This document shows, one piece after another, positions 1-6,796 of a stretch of DNA of 7,494 nucleotides. Within the stretch, counting starts at the first letter, position 1; each line of letters begins with the position of its first letter. Location: NCBI GenBank assembly GCA_903921605.1, contig CAIXQV010000708.1:1-7494 (forward strand). Reading direction: 5' to 3'. Under the pieces are notes generated by a model. It was not told the origin of the DNA. It did no database searches and saw only the letters and a list, made by a program, of their open reading frames with translations. The DNA comes from an uncultured Planctomycetaceae bacterium (lineage in GTDB: Bacteria; Planctomycetota; Planctomycetia; Planctomycetales; Planctomycetaceae). The translations under genes were made by a program, and so were the position numbers.

Positions 1-1346
1 ACGCCTGTCGTTCCCAATGCCGCGTACAGACGGTTTTCTTTGAACATCCCGGCCAGAGACAGGAACTCACCAACGAACCCATTGAGCCCTGGCAGTCCGA
101 TGCTGGACATTGAGATGAAAACCATGCTGATCGCAATCATTGGAAGCCGTGTTGCGAGCCCGCCCAGATCGTCCATCATACGCGTGTGATATCGTTCGTA
201 AACCATCCCCACGATGAGGAACAGGGCTCCTGTCGAGAGTCCGTGATTAATCATCTGCAGGATACTTCCTGTGATTCCTTCTGTGTTCAGGGCGAAGAGC
301 CCCAACATGCAGAATCCGAGATGCGCGACAGAGCTGTAAGCAACCAGCTTCTTGATGTCTTTCTGAGCCAGAGCACACAGTGATCCATAAATAATCCCGA
401 TGACTGAAAGCAGACCAATCACGGGCAAACCAATAGTCAGCGAAGCTTCCGGAAACAGCGGCAGACAGATTCGCAGGAAGCCATAGCTGCCAAGCTTCAG
501 CAGCACACCGGCCAGCATGACACTGCCTGCCGTTGGGGCTTCCACGTGCGCCAGAGGCAGCCACGTGTGGAACGGAAACACCGGAACTTTGATCAGGAAT
601 CCCGCCGATACCGCCAGGAAAAGAGGCACTTGCAGAGAAGCTGGGAGCGGATTTGCAACAAGCCACGCTGAGAGAGCTGGTATCGAGGTTGGATTCACCA
701 ATCCCTGCTTCGCTACGTAAAGAACGACGTAGATCAAGCCGGACAGCGTGACCAAACTCCCTGCCAATGTGTACAGAAAGAATTTAATCGCGGCCCAGCG
801 ACGATCAGCCCCACCCCAGATTGCAATCATGAAGAACAGGGGGATGAGAGTCATTTCGAAGAAGATATAGAACAGAACGAGGTCAAACGAGCAGAAGACC
901 CCGATCAGACCTGTCTCAAGAATCAGGACAGCCGCATAAAACTCTGAGGCGCGATCCTTGATGGCTTCCCAGGAAATCAAAACGCTGCAAGTGGTCAACA
1001 ATGTCGTCAGGGCGATCATCGTGACACTAATGCCATCCAGTCCGAAATACATTTCCAGTTGAAGGCGATCTGTTGTGGCAAGCCAGGGACGACGAAACTC
1101 AGCCTTCGGATGAACAGCCGAGGAGGCATCGGCTGAAGACAGTGCGGGGATGTTCCCCGTTCCCAGCGGGTCCACTGTAACCATTTTGTATTGCGACAGC
1201 AGCAGTACGGAAAACAGCAACGCCACAGCGCTGCCACAGCAGGCGATCCAGCGAGAACTGGACTGGTTCAGTGAGTTGCGGAACAGCATCAGCAGTAACG
1301 ATGTTACGGCCGGGATTGCAAGGGTGATAAAGAGAAGAGCAATCAT
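1..1346 (-). CDS. nuoM: NADH-quinone oxidoreductase subunit M (antiporter-like proton-pumping subunit), 3' end cut by the window edge
   Basis: The frame reads from ATG at 1346 to the left edge without a stop, giving 448 codons of a family usually near 500 to 550, so roughly the last fifth is missing. It is a polytopic membrane protein of complex I that takes part in proton translocation across the cytoplasmic membrane. Family signatures are clear: FFEMTLIP with Glu164 (aligns with E. coli NuoM Glu144), LIKVPVFPFHTWLP with Lys253 (Lys234), VEAPTAGSVMLAGVLLKLGSYG around residues 269-289 with Lys284 (Lys265), VAHLGF with His342, INHGLS with His368, YERYHTR at 383-389, and GFVGEF with Glu427 (Glu407). 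A hydrophilic loop at about residues 55-98 separates the second and third helices. The start lies 68 bases after the nuoL stop and has only a weak GAG-type ribosome site. No in-frame ATG lies between the nuoL stop and this start. The DLGGL and YERYHTR features favour NuoM over NuoN or NuoL. Identity is very secure. Confidence 0.97.
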   Translation of the reverse strand, partial: MIALLFITLAIPAVTSLLLMLFRNSLNQSSSRWIACCGSAVALLFSVLLLSQYKMVTVDPLGTGNIPALSSADASSAVHPKAEFRRPWLATTDRLQLEMYFGLDGISVTMIALTTLLTTCSVLISWEAIKDRASEFYAAVLILETGLIGVFCSFDLVLFYIFFEMTLIPLFFMIAIWGGADRRWAAIKFFLYTLAGSLVTLSGLIYVVLYVAKQGLVNPTSIPALSAWLVANPLPASLQVPLFLAVSAGFLIKVPVFPFHTWLPLAHVEAPTAGSVMLAGVLLKLGSYGFLRICLPLFPEASLTIGLPVIGLLSVIGIIYGSLCALAQKDIKKLVAYSSVAHLGFCMLGLFALNTEGITGSILQMINHGLSTGALFLIVGMVYERYHTRMMDDLGGLATRLPMIAISMVFISMSSIGLPGLNGFVGEFLSLAGMFKENRLYAALGTTG

Positions 1347-1414
1347 GTGAACTCTGCAATCAAACTGAAAAGGGTCAACAACGCAGGACGGAGCAGCTCA
1401 GAAGCGACATCGGA

Positions 1415-3415
1415 TCAAAACATAGTCAGAACCAGAACAACCGCTGCCACAACCCCTGCCCACATGAATCCCGCATAGGACGAGACAACTCCGGTATGGA
1501 ACTGTCGTGGTATCGAACTCAGTGCCTTGGGAATAGCGCCGATAGAATCAACGATGCAATCGATCACTCCTCGATCAAAGACAGTCGCCAGTTTTGCGAT
1601 GCCCACCAGCGGCAGCACGACCAGAGCCTTCAGGATCTCGTCGAGGAAGAACTTGCCCTGAGAAATCAGATACAGCGGCTTCATTGCACTCGCGATGGCT
1701 CCCGGAACCTTCGGAGAAGCCACGTAGAACATCCACGCCAGACCAATACCCGCGATCGCCACAACGCTGCTCAACGCCATGACATCCCAGTGAAGGTGTT
1801 GTGATTCCGGCGGAACCGGAGTCAGCCCCATCGTCTTCTGAAGATAATTTGCGAACAGGTGAGTTGGCCCGACAGCCAAACCGATCAACGCTGCACAGAC
1901 CGCAAGAATTCGCAGTGGCCAAGCCATGATTGGCGTGGCTTCGTGAGGATGATGGCCTGCTTCCTCGGGGAATTTCTCAGGTCCACAGAACGTCATGAAG
2001 TAGGCTCGGAAAGTGTAGAACGCTGTGAGGAACGCAGTTCCCGTTGCCACCGCCCAGATCACTCCGAAAAACAACCCATGTTCTTTGCTGTGTGAAGCTT
2101 CAGCAAGCACCGCCAGAATATCGTCCTTACTCCAGAAACCAGCAAGCAAAGGCACACCAGCGAGTGCCGCAGCACCAACCAGGAATGTCCAGTGAGTGAT
2201 CGGTAAAGCATGCTTCAGACCACTGAATCGACGCATGTCAATCACGTCGCCCATCGCGTGCATCACGCTGCCCGCAGCAAGGAACAGCAGGGCCTTGAAG
2301 AAGGCATGAGTAAATAAGTGGAACATGCCGGCCGTTACCGCAGGCGTGACCAGTTCCGCACTGGCCGCACCGCAACCCAATGCCATAAACATAAAGCCGA
2401 GCTGACTTACTGTGGAGTAAGCCAGAACACGTTTCAGGTCCATCTGAGTCAACGCCGTCAGTGCGGCGATTGCCGCTGTGGCAGCACCAATCGCCGACAC
2501 AGCAAGTTGAGCATTGGGGGCCATGACAAACAGCGGCGTACAGCGAGCGACCAGATAAACTCCGGCGGTCACCATCGTTGCGGCGTGAATCAGGGCGCTG
2601 ACAGGGGTTGGGCCTTCCATCGCATCAGGCAACCACACCTGAAGCGGGAACTGAGCTGATTTGCCCATGGCTCCCAGAAACAGGCAGAAACAAATCAACT
2701 GAATGACTCCCGGGTTCTTCACTTCGACGGCGGCGATGCGGGCTGAGTCGCTCAGAACCGTCACGAAGTCCAGAGATCCAAAATTCGTCCAGATCAGGAA
2801 AATGCCCATGATCAGGCCGAAGTCACCAATTCGATTGACGACGAATGCTTTCTTGGCTGCAGCGGCCGCAGCTGGTTTCTGAAACCAAAATCCGATCAGC
2901 AGGTAACTGCAAAGTCCTACCGCTTCCCAAAACACGAACAGCAACGCGAAACTGCCCGAAAGAACCAGCATGCACATCGAGAACACGAACATCGACACGG
3001 CCGCAAAAAATCGCGGGTAGCCAAGGTCATGGCTCATGTATCCTGAACCAAACATCGACACCAGCAGGCTGACTCCCGTGACCATGGTGAGCATGATTGC
3101 GGTAATGGAATCTGCACGCAGTTCAATGTTCGCGTGTAAGTCGCCGACGTTGAGCCATTCGTATCCTGAAACGAGGACCTGTGGTCCGGCGAAAGTACCG
3201 ACTTCACTCGGGTCAACGACTGCTGATCCCATTGAAGGCAGTATCTTCAACAGCAGAATCAAGGAACAGACGAAAGAAACCGCCAGAGCCGACCAGCAGG
3301 GCAGGTGACTCTTATAGCGAAGCAGCTTTGGGCCCAGCAATGCGGTAATGACTGCCGATGCCAGCGGAGCAACGGGAATCAGCCACAAAACCAGCTGTTG
3401 GATTTCTTCAGACAT
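1415..3415 (-). CDS. nuoL: NADH-quinone oxidoreductase subunit L (distal antiporter-like pump with lateral helix)
   Basis: This is the most distal membrane-arm subunit of complex I, an antiporter-like proton channel whose C-terminal amphipathic helix runs along the arm. From ATG 3415 it is 666 residues, somewhat longer than E. coli NuoL (613). Visible key residues are Glu165 in FWEAVGLCSYLLIGF, Asp198 in RIGDFG, Lys252 in GKSAQFPLQVWLPDAMEGP, His277 in ALIHAATMVTAGVYL, His366, His370 and Lys374 in MFHLFTHAFFKALLF, and Lys430 in GFWSKDDIL. All match functional charged positions of the family. The C-terminus keeps the lateral-helix region (about 590-632, FFLDEILKAL onward) and a last membrane helix (about 643-664). 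The frame also opens at TTG 3436 (seven extra residues, MCFELSP), but I chose ATG 3415 because MSEEIQQLVLWLIPVAPL gives a normal NuoL beginning. Neither start has a good Shine-Dalgarno site. The gene follows nuoK by 74 bases and precedes nuoM by 68. No lesion is seen. Confidence 0.97.
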   Translation of the reverse strand: MSEEIQQLVLWLIPVAPLASAVITALLGPKLLRYKSHLPCWSALAVSFVCSLILLLKILPSMGSAVVDPSEVGTFAGPQVLVSGYEWLNVGDLHANIELRADSITAIMLTMVTGVSLLVSMFGSGYMSHDLGYPRFFAAVSMFVFSMCMLVLSGSFALLFVFWEAVGLCSYLLIGFWFQKPAAAAAAKKAFVVNRIGDFGLIMGIFLIWTNFGSLDFVTVLSDSARIAAVEVKNPGVIQLICFCLFLGAMGKSAQFPLQVWLPDAMEGPTPVSALIHAATMVTAGVYLVARCTPLFVMAPNAQLAVSAIGAATAAIAALTALTQMDLKRVLAYSTVSQLGFMFMALGCGAASAELVTPAVTAGMFHLFTHAFFKALLFLAAGSVMHAMGDVIDMRRFSGLKHALPITHWTFLVGAAALAGVPLLAGFWSKDDILAVLAEASHSKEHGLFFGVIWAVATGTAFLTAFYTFRAYFMTFCGPEKFPEEAGHHPHEATPIMAWPLRILAVCAALIGLAVGPTHLFANYLQKTMGLTPVPPESQHLHWDVMALSSVVAIAGIGLAWMFYVASPKVPGAIASAMKPLYLISQGKFFLDEILKALVVLPLVGIAKLATVFDRGVIDCIVDSIGAIPKALSSIPRQFHTGVVSSYAGFMWAGVVAAVVLVLTMF

Positions 3416-3489
3416 AGGAGACAACTCAAAACACAACGGTCAGACAAATTTCAAAATCAGACACCGCAGAGGTCAGGGCCATAACTCTT

Positions 3490-3948
3490 TCAGGTTCGCG
3501 CTGAGGACGCACCGGCCGAAGTCTTTGTTCGGGGTGGATCTTTGGGTACGATCCCGGCCGGAGTCAGTTTTGGCGCATCACCATAAGAGCCGCTTCCATC
3601 ATCAATCCGGGCTGGTGCATCCTGAACTGGTGCTGGCATATCCGGCTCGCGAAGTTCAGACCAAAGATTAATATCCAGCGAGTGCGACTTGCGATACAGC
3701 GACAACACTAAAGCTAATGCCAGGCCCGCTTCGCAGGCGGCCACTGTCAGAGTGAAGATCGTGAAGATCTGACCTTCCTGAGTCTGATGAATCCTGCCGA
3801 ACGTCACGAGTGTCATGGACACACCGTGCATCATCAACTCAGCCGAAAGGACCATCAAAATCAGGTTACGGCGAGTCAGGAAACCGATCGCGCCGAGGAT
3901 GAACAACCCCGCCCCGACCAATAGAAATCTCAAATCTTCTGGTGTCAT
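3490..3948 (-). CDS. nuoK: NADH-quinone oxidoreductase subunit K with a long hydrophilic C-terminal tail
   Basis: A small three-helix membrane subunit of complex I, homologous to MrpC, that couples the quinone module to the pumps. The core (about residues 1-90) has helices near 5-24, 28-50 and 60-84. It carries the two family glutamates, Glu37 in SAELMMHGVS and Glu73 in ACEAGLALAL, matching E. coli NuoK Glu36 and Glu72. Family proteins are usually about 100 residues, but this one is 152. Residues about 90-152 form a hydrophilic Pro/Ala/Asp/Ser-rich tail (for example EPDMPAPVQDAPARIDDGSG) with no hydrophobic stretch. The ATG overlaps the nuoJ stop as ATGA (3945-3948), and an AGGG at 3955-3958 lies six bases upstream, so start and translational coupling are well supported. 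The tail is in the same open frame with no sign of a frameshift. Its function is unknown. Identity of the core is very secure. Confidence 0.97.
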   Translation of the reverse strand: MTPEDLRFLLVGAGLFILGAIGFLTRRNLILMVLSAELMMHGVSMTLVTFGRIHQTQEGQIFTIFTLTVAACEAGLALALVLSLYRKSHSLDINLWSELREPDMPAPVQDAPARIDDGSGSYGDAPKLTPAGIVPKDPPRTKTSAGASSART

Positions 3949-4787
3949 AAAGCACCCTGTTCTCTACGCGGTGCGAGAGCGATCGCACCGATGCTGGCAA
4001 CCAGCAAAAGTGTGCCCGCGAGTTCTACGGCAAACAAGTAATCGCTGAATAACGAACGTCCAAGACCCTTCAAGTCACCCACAGCGTGGTCAGGGTCTGC
4101 TGCACTCAGAAGATTCCCGGGTTTCGCAGGAGGTTTCACTTCTGACGACGGCGCTAAGGAGCCAGCCGGAGCCGGGACCATTGAGATCATGTTTTCGGAG
4201 TTGGCCGCCGCACTGGTGCCGCCGCCTTTTGCCTTCGCTACCACAACAGGAACACCGATCTCCAGCTTCTCCTGCTGAAGAGTCATGGCAACAGCCCCCA
4301 GCAATACAAAGGCTGAAATGGTCGCCATCACTGCCTGACCGGATTTCTGATCGTAACCCGCAGCACCACTCTGCTGAGCCAGCATGATGACGAACAGGAA
4401 CGTGACGATCACCGCTCCGGCATAGACGATAATTGTGGCGGCAGCCAGAAACGGAGCACTCTGGAGCAGAAACAACCCGCAGGTGGCCAGAGTTGCAAGA
4501 GCAAACCACAGAGCTGCATAGACCGGGTTCTTCGCCGTAATCATCAGCACTCCGCAGAGCAGGGCACTGACTGCAAAGACCCAAAACATCACTTCGTCAG
4601 CCAATTGGGTCTGAGGCTTTCCGCAGGACAGACAGAATGCAAAGAGTCCTGCAGCCGTCAACAAAAGCCCCGGAATCTTCGGCCGAGTTGAGCCGGCTTG
4701 CTTTCCGGGCATCAGCCACAGAACGCCGACAGCCCACAGCACGAGGCCGACGACTGTCATTGGGTGTGCTTGTAACCAGTCCATCAT
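3945..4787 (-). CDS. nuoJ: NADH-quinone oxidoreductase subunit J, enlarged with extra N-terminal helices and a loop insert
   Basis: A membrane subunit of complex I (ND6 homologue) located between NuoH and NuoK, where conformational changes couple quinone reduction to pumping. The family core starts near residue 64 with EVMFWVFAVSALLCGVLMI. It includes the hallmark third helix IIVYAGAVIVTFLFVIML (119-136) and ends with SLFSDYLFAVELAGTLLLV (245-263). At 280 residues it is much longer than E. coli NuoJ (184). Residues 1-62 add two likely membrane helices (about 10-27 and 39-56). Residues about 173-243, between the fourth and fifth core helices, are a Gly/Ala/Pro/Ser-rich hydrophilic insert. The start is the first of two tandem ATGs: it overlaps the nuoI stop as ATGA and has GGGAG seven bases upstream. 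Core identity is secure. The role of the extra parts is unknown. Confidence 0.96.
   Translation of the reverse strand: MMDWLQAHPMTVVGLVLWAVGVLWLMPGKQAGSTRPKIPGLLLTAAGLFAFCLSCGKPQTQLADEVMFWVFAVSALLCGVLMITAKNPVYAALWFALATLATCGLFLLQSAPFLAAATIIVYAGAVIVTFLFVIMLAQQSGAAGYDQKSGQAVMATISAFVLLGAVAMTLQQEKLEIGVPVVVAKAKGGGTSAAANSENMISMVPAPAGSLAPSSEVKPPAKPGNLLSAADPDHAVGDLKGLGRSLFSDYLFAVELAGTLLLVASIGAIALAPRREQGAL
3955..3958 (-). promoter_or_regulatory. Shine-Dalgarno (AGGG) for nuoK
   Basis: AGGG inside the 3' end of nuoJ lies six bases before ATG 3948, consistent with coupled translation of nuoJ and nuoK. Confidence 0.55.
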
Positions 4788-5455
4788 GAGTTTGCTCCCA
4801 GGCTGCCTTTGATCACACCTGCGGTTGGATTCTTGGCAGATCGATCTGAGTCTGGTACGACAGTCGCCGGACCAAGAGTCGGCAAAGATGCAAACTCCGC
4901 AGCAGGTCCCAGAATGCCGCGCCGAGTTCGGACCGGATCTCTTGGGTTGTCTTTTGTTTTGTCGTAAACGCTGAGCAGTTTTTCACGATCGAACATCAAT
5001 GCTTCACGAGTTTCACCCGTCAGGTCATAGATGTGAGTCAATTCAATGGCATCTACCGGGCAAGCTTCCTCGCACATTCCACAGTAGATGCAGCGCAGTT
5101 CATCCAGCACGAACGACTTCGGAAACTTATCGCGGTCCGGCCATTCGGGCGGCGCTGCCTGAGCTTCAATCGAAATGCAGTTCGCGGGACAGGCGGTTGC
5201 ACACATCATGCAGGCCACACACTTCACGCGATCTTTTTCATCACGATTCAGCCGGTGGACGCCTCGGTAGTGCAGCGGCAGATCGGGCTTCTGTTCCGGG
5301 TACTGTTGAGTCACCGGGGCTCGATCGGTCACATGCTTCAGGGTCGTTTTCAGACCCTTCATGATGGCCGGAACAAACGTGGATTCCCAGAAGCCCAATT
5401 GAGGCTCCTCCACCCACGCCACCGTCTTCTTCGGTTTGGCTTTTGTTTCAGTCAT
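4784..5455 (-). CDS. nuoI: NADH-quinone oxidoreductase subunit I, 8Fe-ferredoxin type (clusters N6a and N6b)
   Basis: An iron-sulfur subunit of the complex I peripheral arm that passes electrons through two [4Fe-4S] clusters toward the last cluster and quinone. Both motifs are intact: Cys79, Cys82, Cys85 and Cys89 in KCVACMMCATACPANCI, and Cys122, Cys125, Cys128 and Cys132 in RCIYCGMCEEACPVDAIEL. Each is CxxCxxCxxxCP. The family segment LHYRGVHRLNRDEKDRVKC precedes the first motif, and FPKSFVLDELRC lies between the two. Length is 223 residues against about 180 in E. coli. The excess is a short basic N-terminus (TETKAKPKK) and a C-terminal stretch after about residue 180 rich in Pro, Gly, Ala and Ser. 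The ATG at 5455 has no recognisable Shine-Dalgarno site. A 76-base repeat-bearing gap separates it from nuoH. The stop overlaps the nuoJ start. Confidence 0.97.
   Translation of the reverse strand: MTETKAKPKKTVAWVEEPQLGFWESTFVPAIMKGLKTTLKHVTDRAPVTQQYPEQKPDLPLHYRGVHRLNRDEKDRVKCVACMMCATACPANCISIEAQAAPPEWPDRDKFPKSFVLDELRCIYCGMCEEACPVDAIELTHIYDLTGETREALMFDREKLLSVYDKTKDNPRDPVRTRRGILGPAAEFASLPTLGPATVVPDSDRSAKNPTAGVIKGSLGANS
4795..4799 (-). promoter_or_regulatory. Shine-Dalgarno (GGGAG) for nuoJ
   Basis: GGGAG lies inside the last codons of nuoI, seven bases before ATG 4787. It favours the first of the two tandem ATG codons (the second is at 4784) and fits re-initiation at the ATGA overlap. Confidence 0.65.
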
Positions 5456-5465
5456 AAGAGTAGGT

Positions 5466-5500
5466 TTTCAGTATTCAGTTTTCAGTGTTCTGTGTTCTGG
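5466..5500. repeat. Heptamer tandem array A, five units, in the nuoH-nuoI gap
   Basis: On the plus strand five consecutive 7-mers run without interruption: TTTCAGT, ATTCAGT, TTTCAGT, GTTCTGT, GTTCTGG (consensus NTTCAGT, last two units NTTCTGK). The array begins 10 bases upstream of the nuoI ATG, so it lies in the untranslated leader of nuoI in the operon transcript. Heptanucleotide arrays are known elsewhere, for example the STRR repeats of filamentous cyanobacteria. This one has a different consensus, and its function is unknown. Confidence 0.75.
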
Positions 5501-5505
5501 TAATC

Positions 5506-5533
5506 TCAAATTCGAAATTTCAAATCTGAAATC
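5506..5533. repeat. Heptamer tandem array B, four units, running into the nuoH stop codon
   Basis: On the plus strand four 7-mers follow one another: TCAAATT, CGAAATT, TCAAATC, TGAAATC (consensus TSAAATY with one C at the first position). The last unit shares two bases with the nuoH TGA (5532-5534). The preceding GGTAATC (5499-5505) matches the consensus at five of seven positions and may be a decayed unit. The phase is not shared with array A next to it. The AT-rich centre is also near-palindromic. Confidence 0.65.
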
Positions 5534-6728
5534 AATGATGTCCGGCAGCGTGGCCATGACCATGAGCTACCGCAGGAGCCTTTTTCTTTGGCTTCACATA
5601 ACCAGGCCGTGCAGCCAGTTCCGCCTCTCGAAGATTCGCACTGATGACGCCCCAGGCTGCGAACAGTCCGAGTGAACCGACGAACAACCACCAACGATTG
5701 AACCCAAATTGCATGCAGAACATGACCATGACCAAATTCGCAAGCGATAGCGGAATCATGACCTTCCACGCCAGTTCCATCAATTGGTCAAACCGGAATC
5801 GAGGAATTGTCCAGCGAAGCATGATCATCAGGCAGATGAATGAAAACGCCTTACCACATAAGACGAGTAGCTTTACCAGCCATACTCCCGGATAATTACT
5901 GGTCGCTTCCGCGATGAATGGCAGGTTCCAGCCTCCGAGGAACAGGATTGAGGTCAGGAAACTGATCGTGATCATGTGCGTGTATTCGCCAAGGAAGAAC
6001 AACGCCCATTTCAACGCGCTGTATTCCGTGTGCCAGCCACCGATCAATTCCTGTTCGCATTCTGCAAGGTCGAATGGCAAGCGGTTGGCCTCTGCGAGAG
6101 ACGCAGTGAAGAACATGATGGCGGCCAAAGGCTGGAACCAGATGTTCCAACTCATGATCCCGCCCTGAGTCTGCTGATGCATCAGTTCTTCAAGGTTGAG
6201 TGTTCCTGACATCAGTGCCAGCCCAAGCACTGACATCCCCAGCGGAATCTCGTAGCTGACGACCTGAGCACTGGCTCGCATCGCACCCAGAGCACTGTAC
6301 TTGTTGTTCGACGCCCAGCCACCCAAAACAATTCCGTAGACACCGAGGCTGGTGATCGCGAAGATGAAAATCAGACCGATATTGATGTTTGGAGCAATGA
6401 TGAAACGCAGGAAGCTGGGAACTGAATCGTCGACAGGGCCGAATGGCACTACGGCAAACGCCATCATCGCGGTAAACACGGACAGGGCAGGGGCCAGGAC
6501 GTAAAGCACTTTGTCGACATGCGGCGGAACAACTTCTTCTTTCAAAAGCAGTTTGATGCCGTCAGCCAGAGGCTGGAACAGCCCCATGGGACCCACGCGG
6601 TTGGGACCAATGCGGTCCTGCATCCAGGCCGACAATTTGCGTTCGAGCAGAATCAAATAGTTACAAACCCCCGGAATCGCCGCGACGACAACACCGATGG
6701 TCAAAAGAGTAATCAGAATCTCTGGCAT
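5532..6728 (-). CDS. nuoH: NADH-quinone oxidoreductase subunit H (quinone-chamber membrane subunit) with His-rich tail
   Basis: The ND1-type membrane subunit that anchors the peripheral arm and forms most of the ubiquinone or menaquinone chamber. From ATG 6728 it is 398 residues, against about 325 in E. coli. Conserved blocks in order are LLERKLSAWMQDRIGPNRVG (27-46), PLADGIKLLLKEE (53-65), GWASNNKYSALGAMRASAQ (137-155) followed by VVSYEIPLG, AEANRLPFDLAECEQELIGG (212-231) followed by WHTEYSALKW (the quinone-site loop), and IPRFRFDQLMELAWKVMIPL (308-327). The C-terminus ends in a short basic stretch (KPKKKAPAV) and a tail with six His among its last eleven residues. An in-frame TTG at 6752 would add eight residues. 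I prefer ATG 6728 because MPEILITLLTIGVV is a normal NuoH beginning and GAGG lies 11 bases upstream. The gene sits 108 bases after nuoG and 76 before nuoI. Confidence 0.97.
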   Translation of the reverse strand: MPEILITLLTIGVVVAAIPGVCNYLILLERKLSAWMQDRIGPNRVGPMGLFQPLADGIKLLLKEEVVPPHVDKVLYVLAPALSVFTAMMAFAVVPFGPVDDSVPSFLRFIIAPNINIGLIFIFAITSLGVYGIVLGGWASNNKYSALGAMRASAQVVSYEIPLGMSVLGLALMSGTLNLEELMHQQTQGGIMSWNIWFQPLAAIMFFTASLAEANRLPFDLAECEQELIGGWHTEYSALKWALFFLGEYTHMITISFLTSILFLGGWNLPFIAEATSNYPGVWLVKLLVLCGKAFSFICLMIMLRWTIPRFRFDQLMELAWKVMIPLSLANLVMVMFCMQFGFNRWWLFVGSLGLFAAWGVISANLREAELAARPGYVKPKKKAPAVAHGHGHAAGHH

Positions 6729-6739
6729 AAAATTTATGT

Positions 6740-6743
6740 CCTC
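6740..6743 (-). promoter_or_regulatory. Candidate Shine-Dalgarno (GAGG) for nuoH
   Basis: GAGG on the coding strand lies 11 bases before ATG 6728. The spacing is a little long, but the site supports this start over the in-frame TTG at 6752, which would lie upstream of it. Confidence 0.45.
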
Positions 6744-6796
6744 ATTCGGCAACTGGCAGGGCCAGATGAAGGTCCGCCGAGCCTTTGGCGATCAAT

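Noticed and set aside
247..666. A 139-codon open frame on the minus strand
   Set aside because: Out-of-frame shadow of nuoM, whose own frame carries the conserved motifs across the same bases.
2318..2659. A 113-codon plus-strand open frame
   Set aside because: Antisense shadow of the most conserved part of nuoL. Its composition (Arg/Gln/His-rich) is that expected from reversed membrane-protein codons.
2850..2880. Run of six alanines and two lysines in NuoL (residues 182-189)
   Set aside because: Alanine-rich sequence between the fifth-helix glutamate and the RIGDFG motif is common in NuoL proteins, so this is not unusual.
1..3415. Possibility that the two antiporter-like genes belong to an Mrp/Mnh sodium-proton antiporter rather than complex I
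   Set aside because: They follow nuoG, nuoH, nuoI, nuoJ and nuoK in canonical order, and NuoL keeps the C-terminal lateral-helix region.
4428..4442. Thr118 of NuoJ where E. coli has Glu55, just before the conserved YAGA motif, as a possible loss of a key residue
   Set aside because: As far as I recall, this position is not conserved across NuoJ/ND6 proteins (other bacteria have uncharged residues there), so it is not evidence of lost function.
4090..4584. A 164-codon open frame on the minus strand
   Set aside because: It lies wholly inside nuoJ in another frame. The translation is Cys/Ser/Gly/Arg-rich with no family resemblance, while the nuoJ frame is clearly conserved.
5033..5503. A 156-codon plus-strand open frame opposite nuoI, extending into the heptamer repeats
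   Set aside because: It is antisense to both ferredoxin motifs, and its end (FSVFSFQCSVF) is just the translated heptamer array. This is a typical spurious repeat-derived frame.
6729..6752. TTG start at 6752 giving NuoH eight extra residues
   Set aside because: The added residues PNEDINF are unlike NuoH N-termini, and the only ribosome-site-like sequence lies between TTG and the ATG at 6728.
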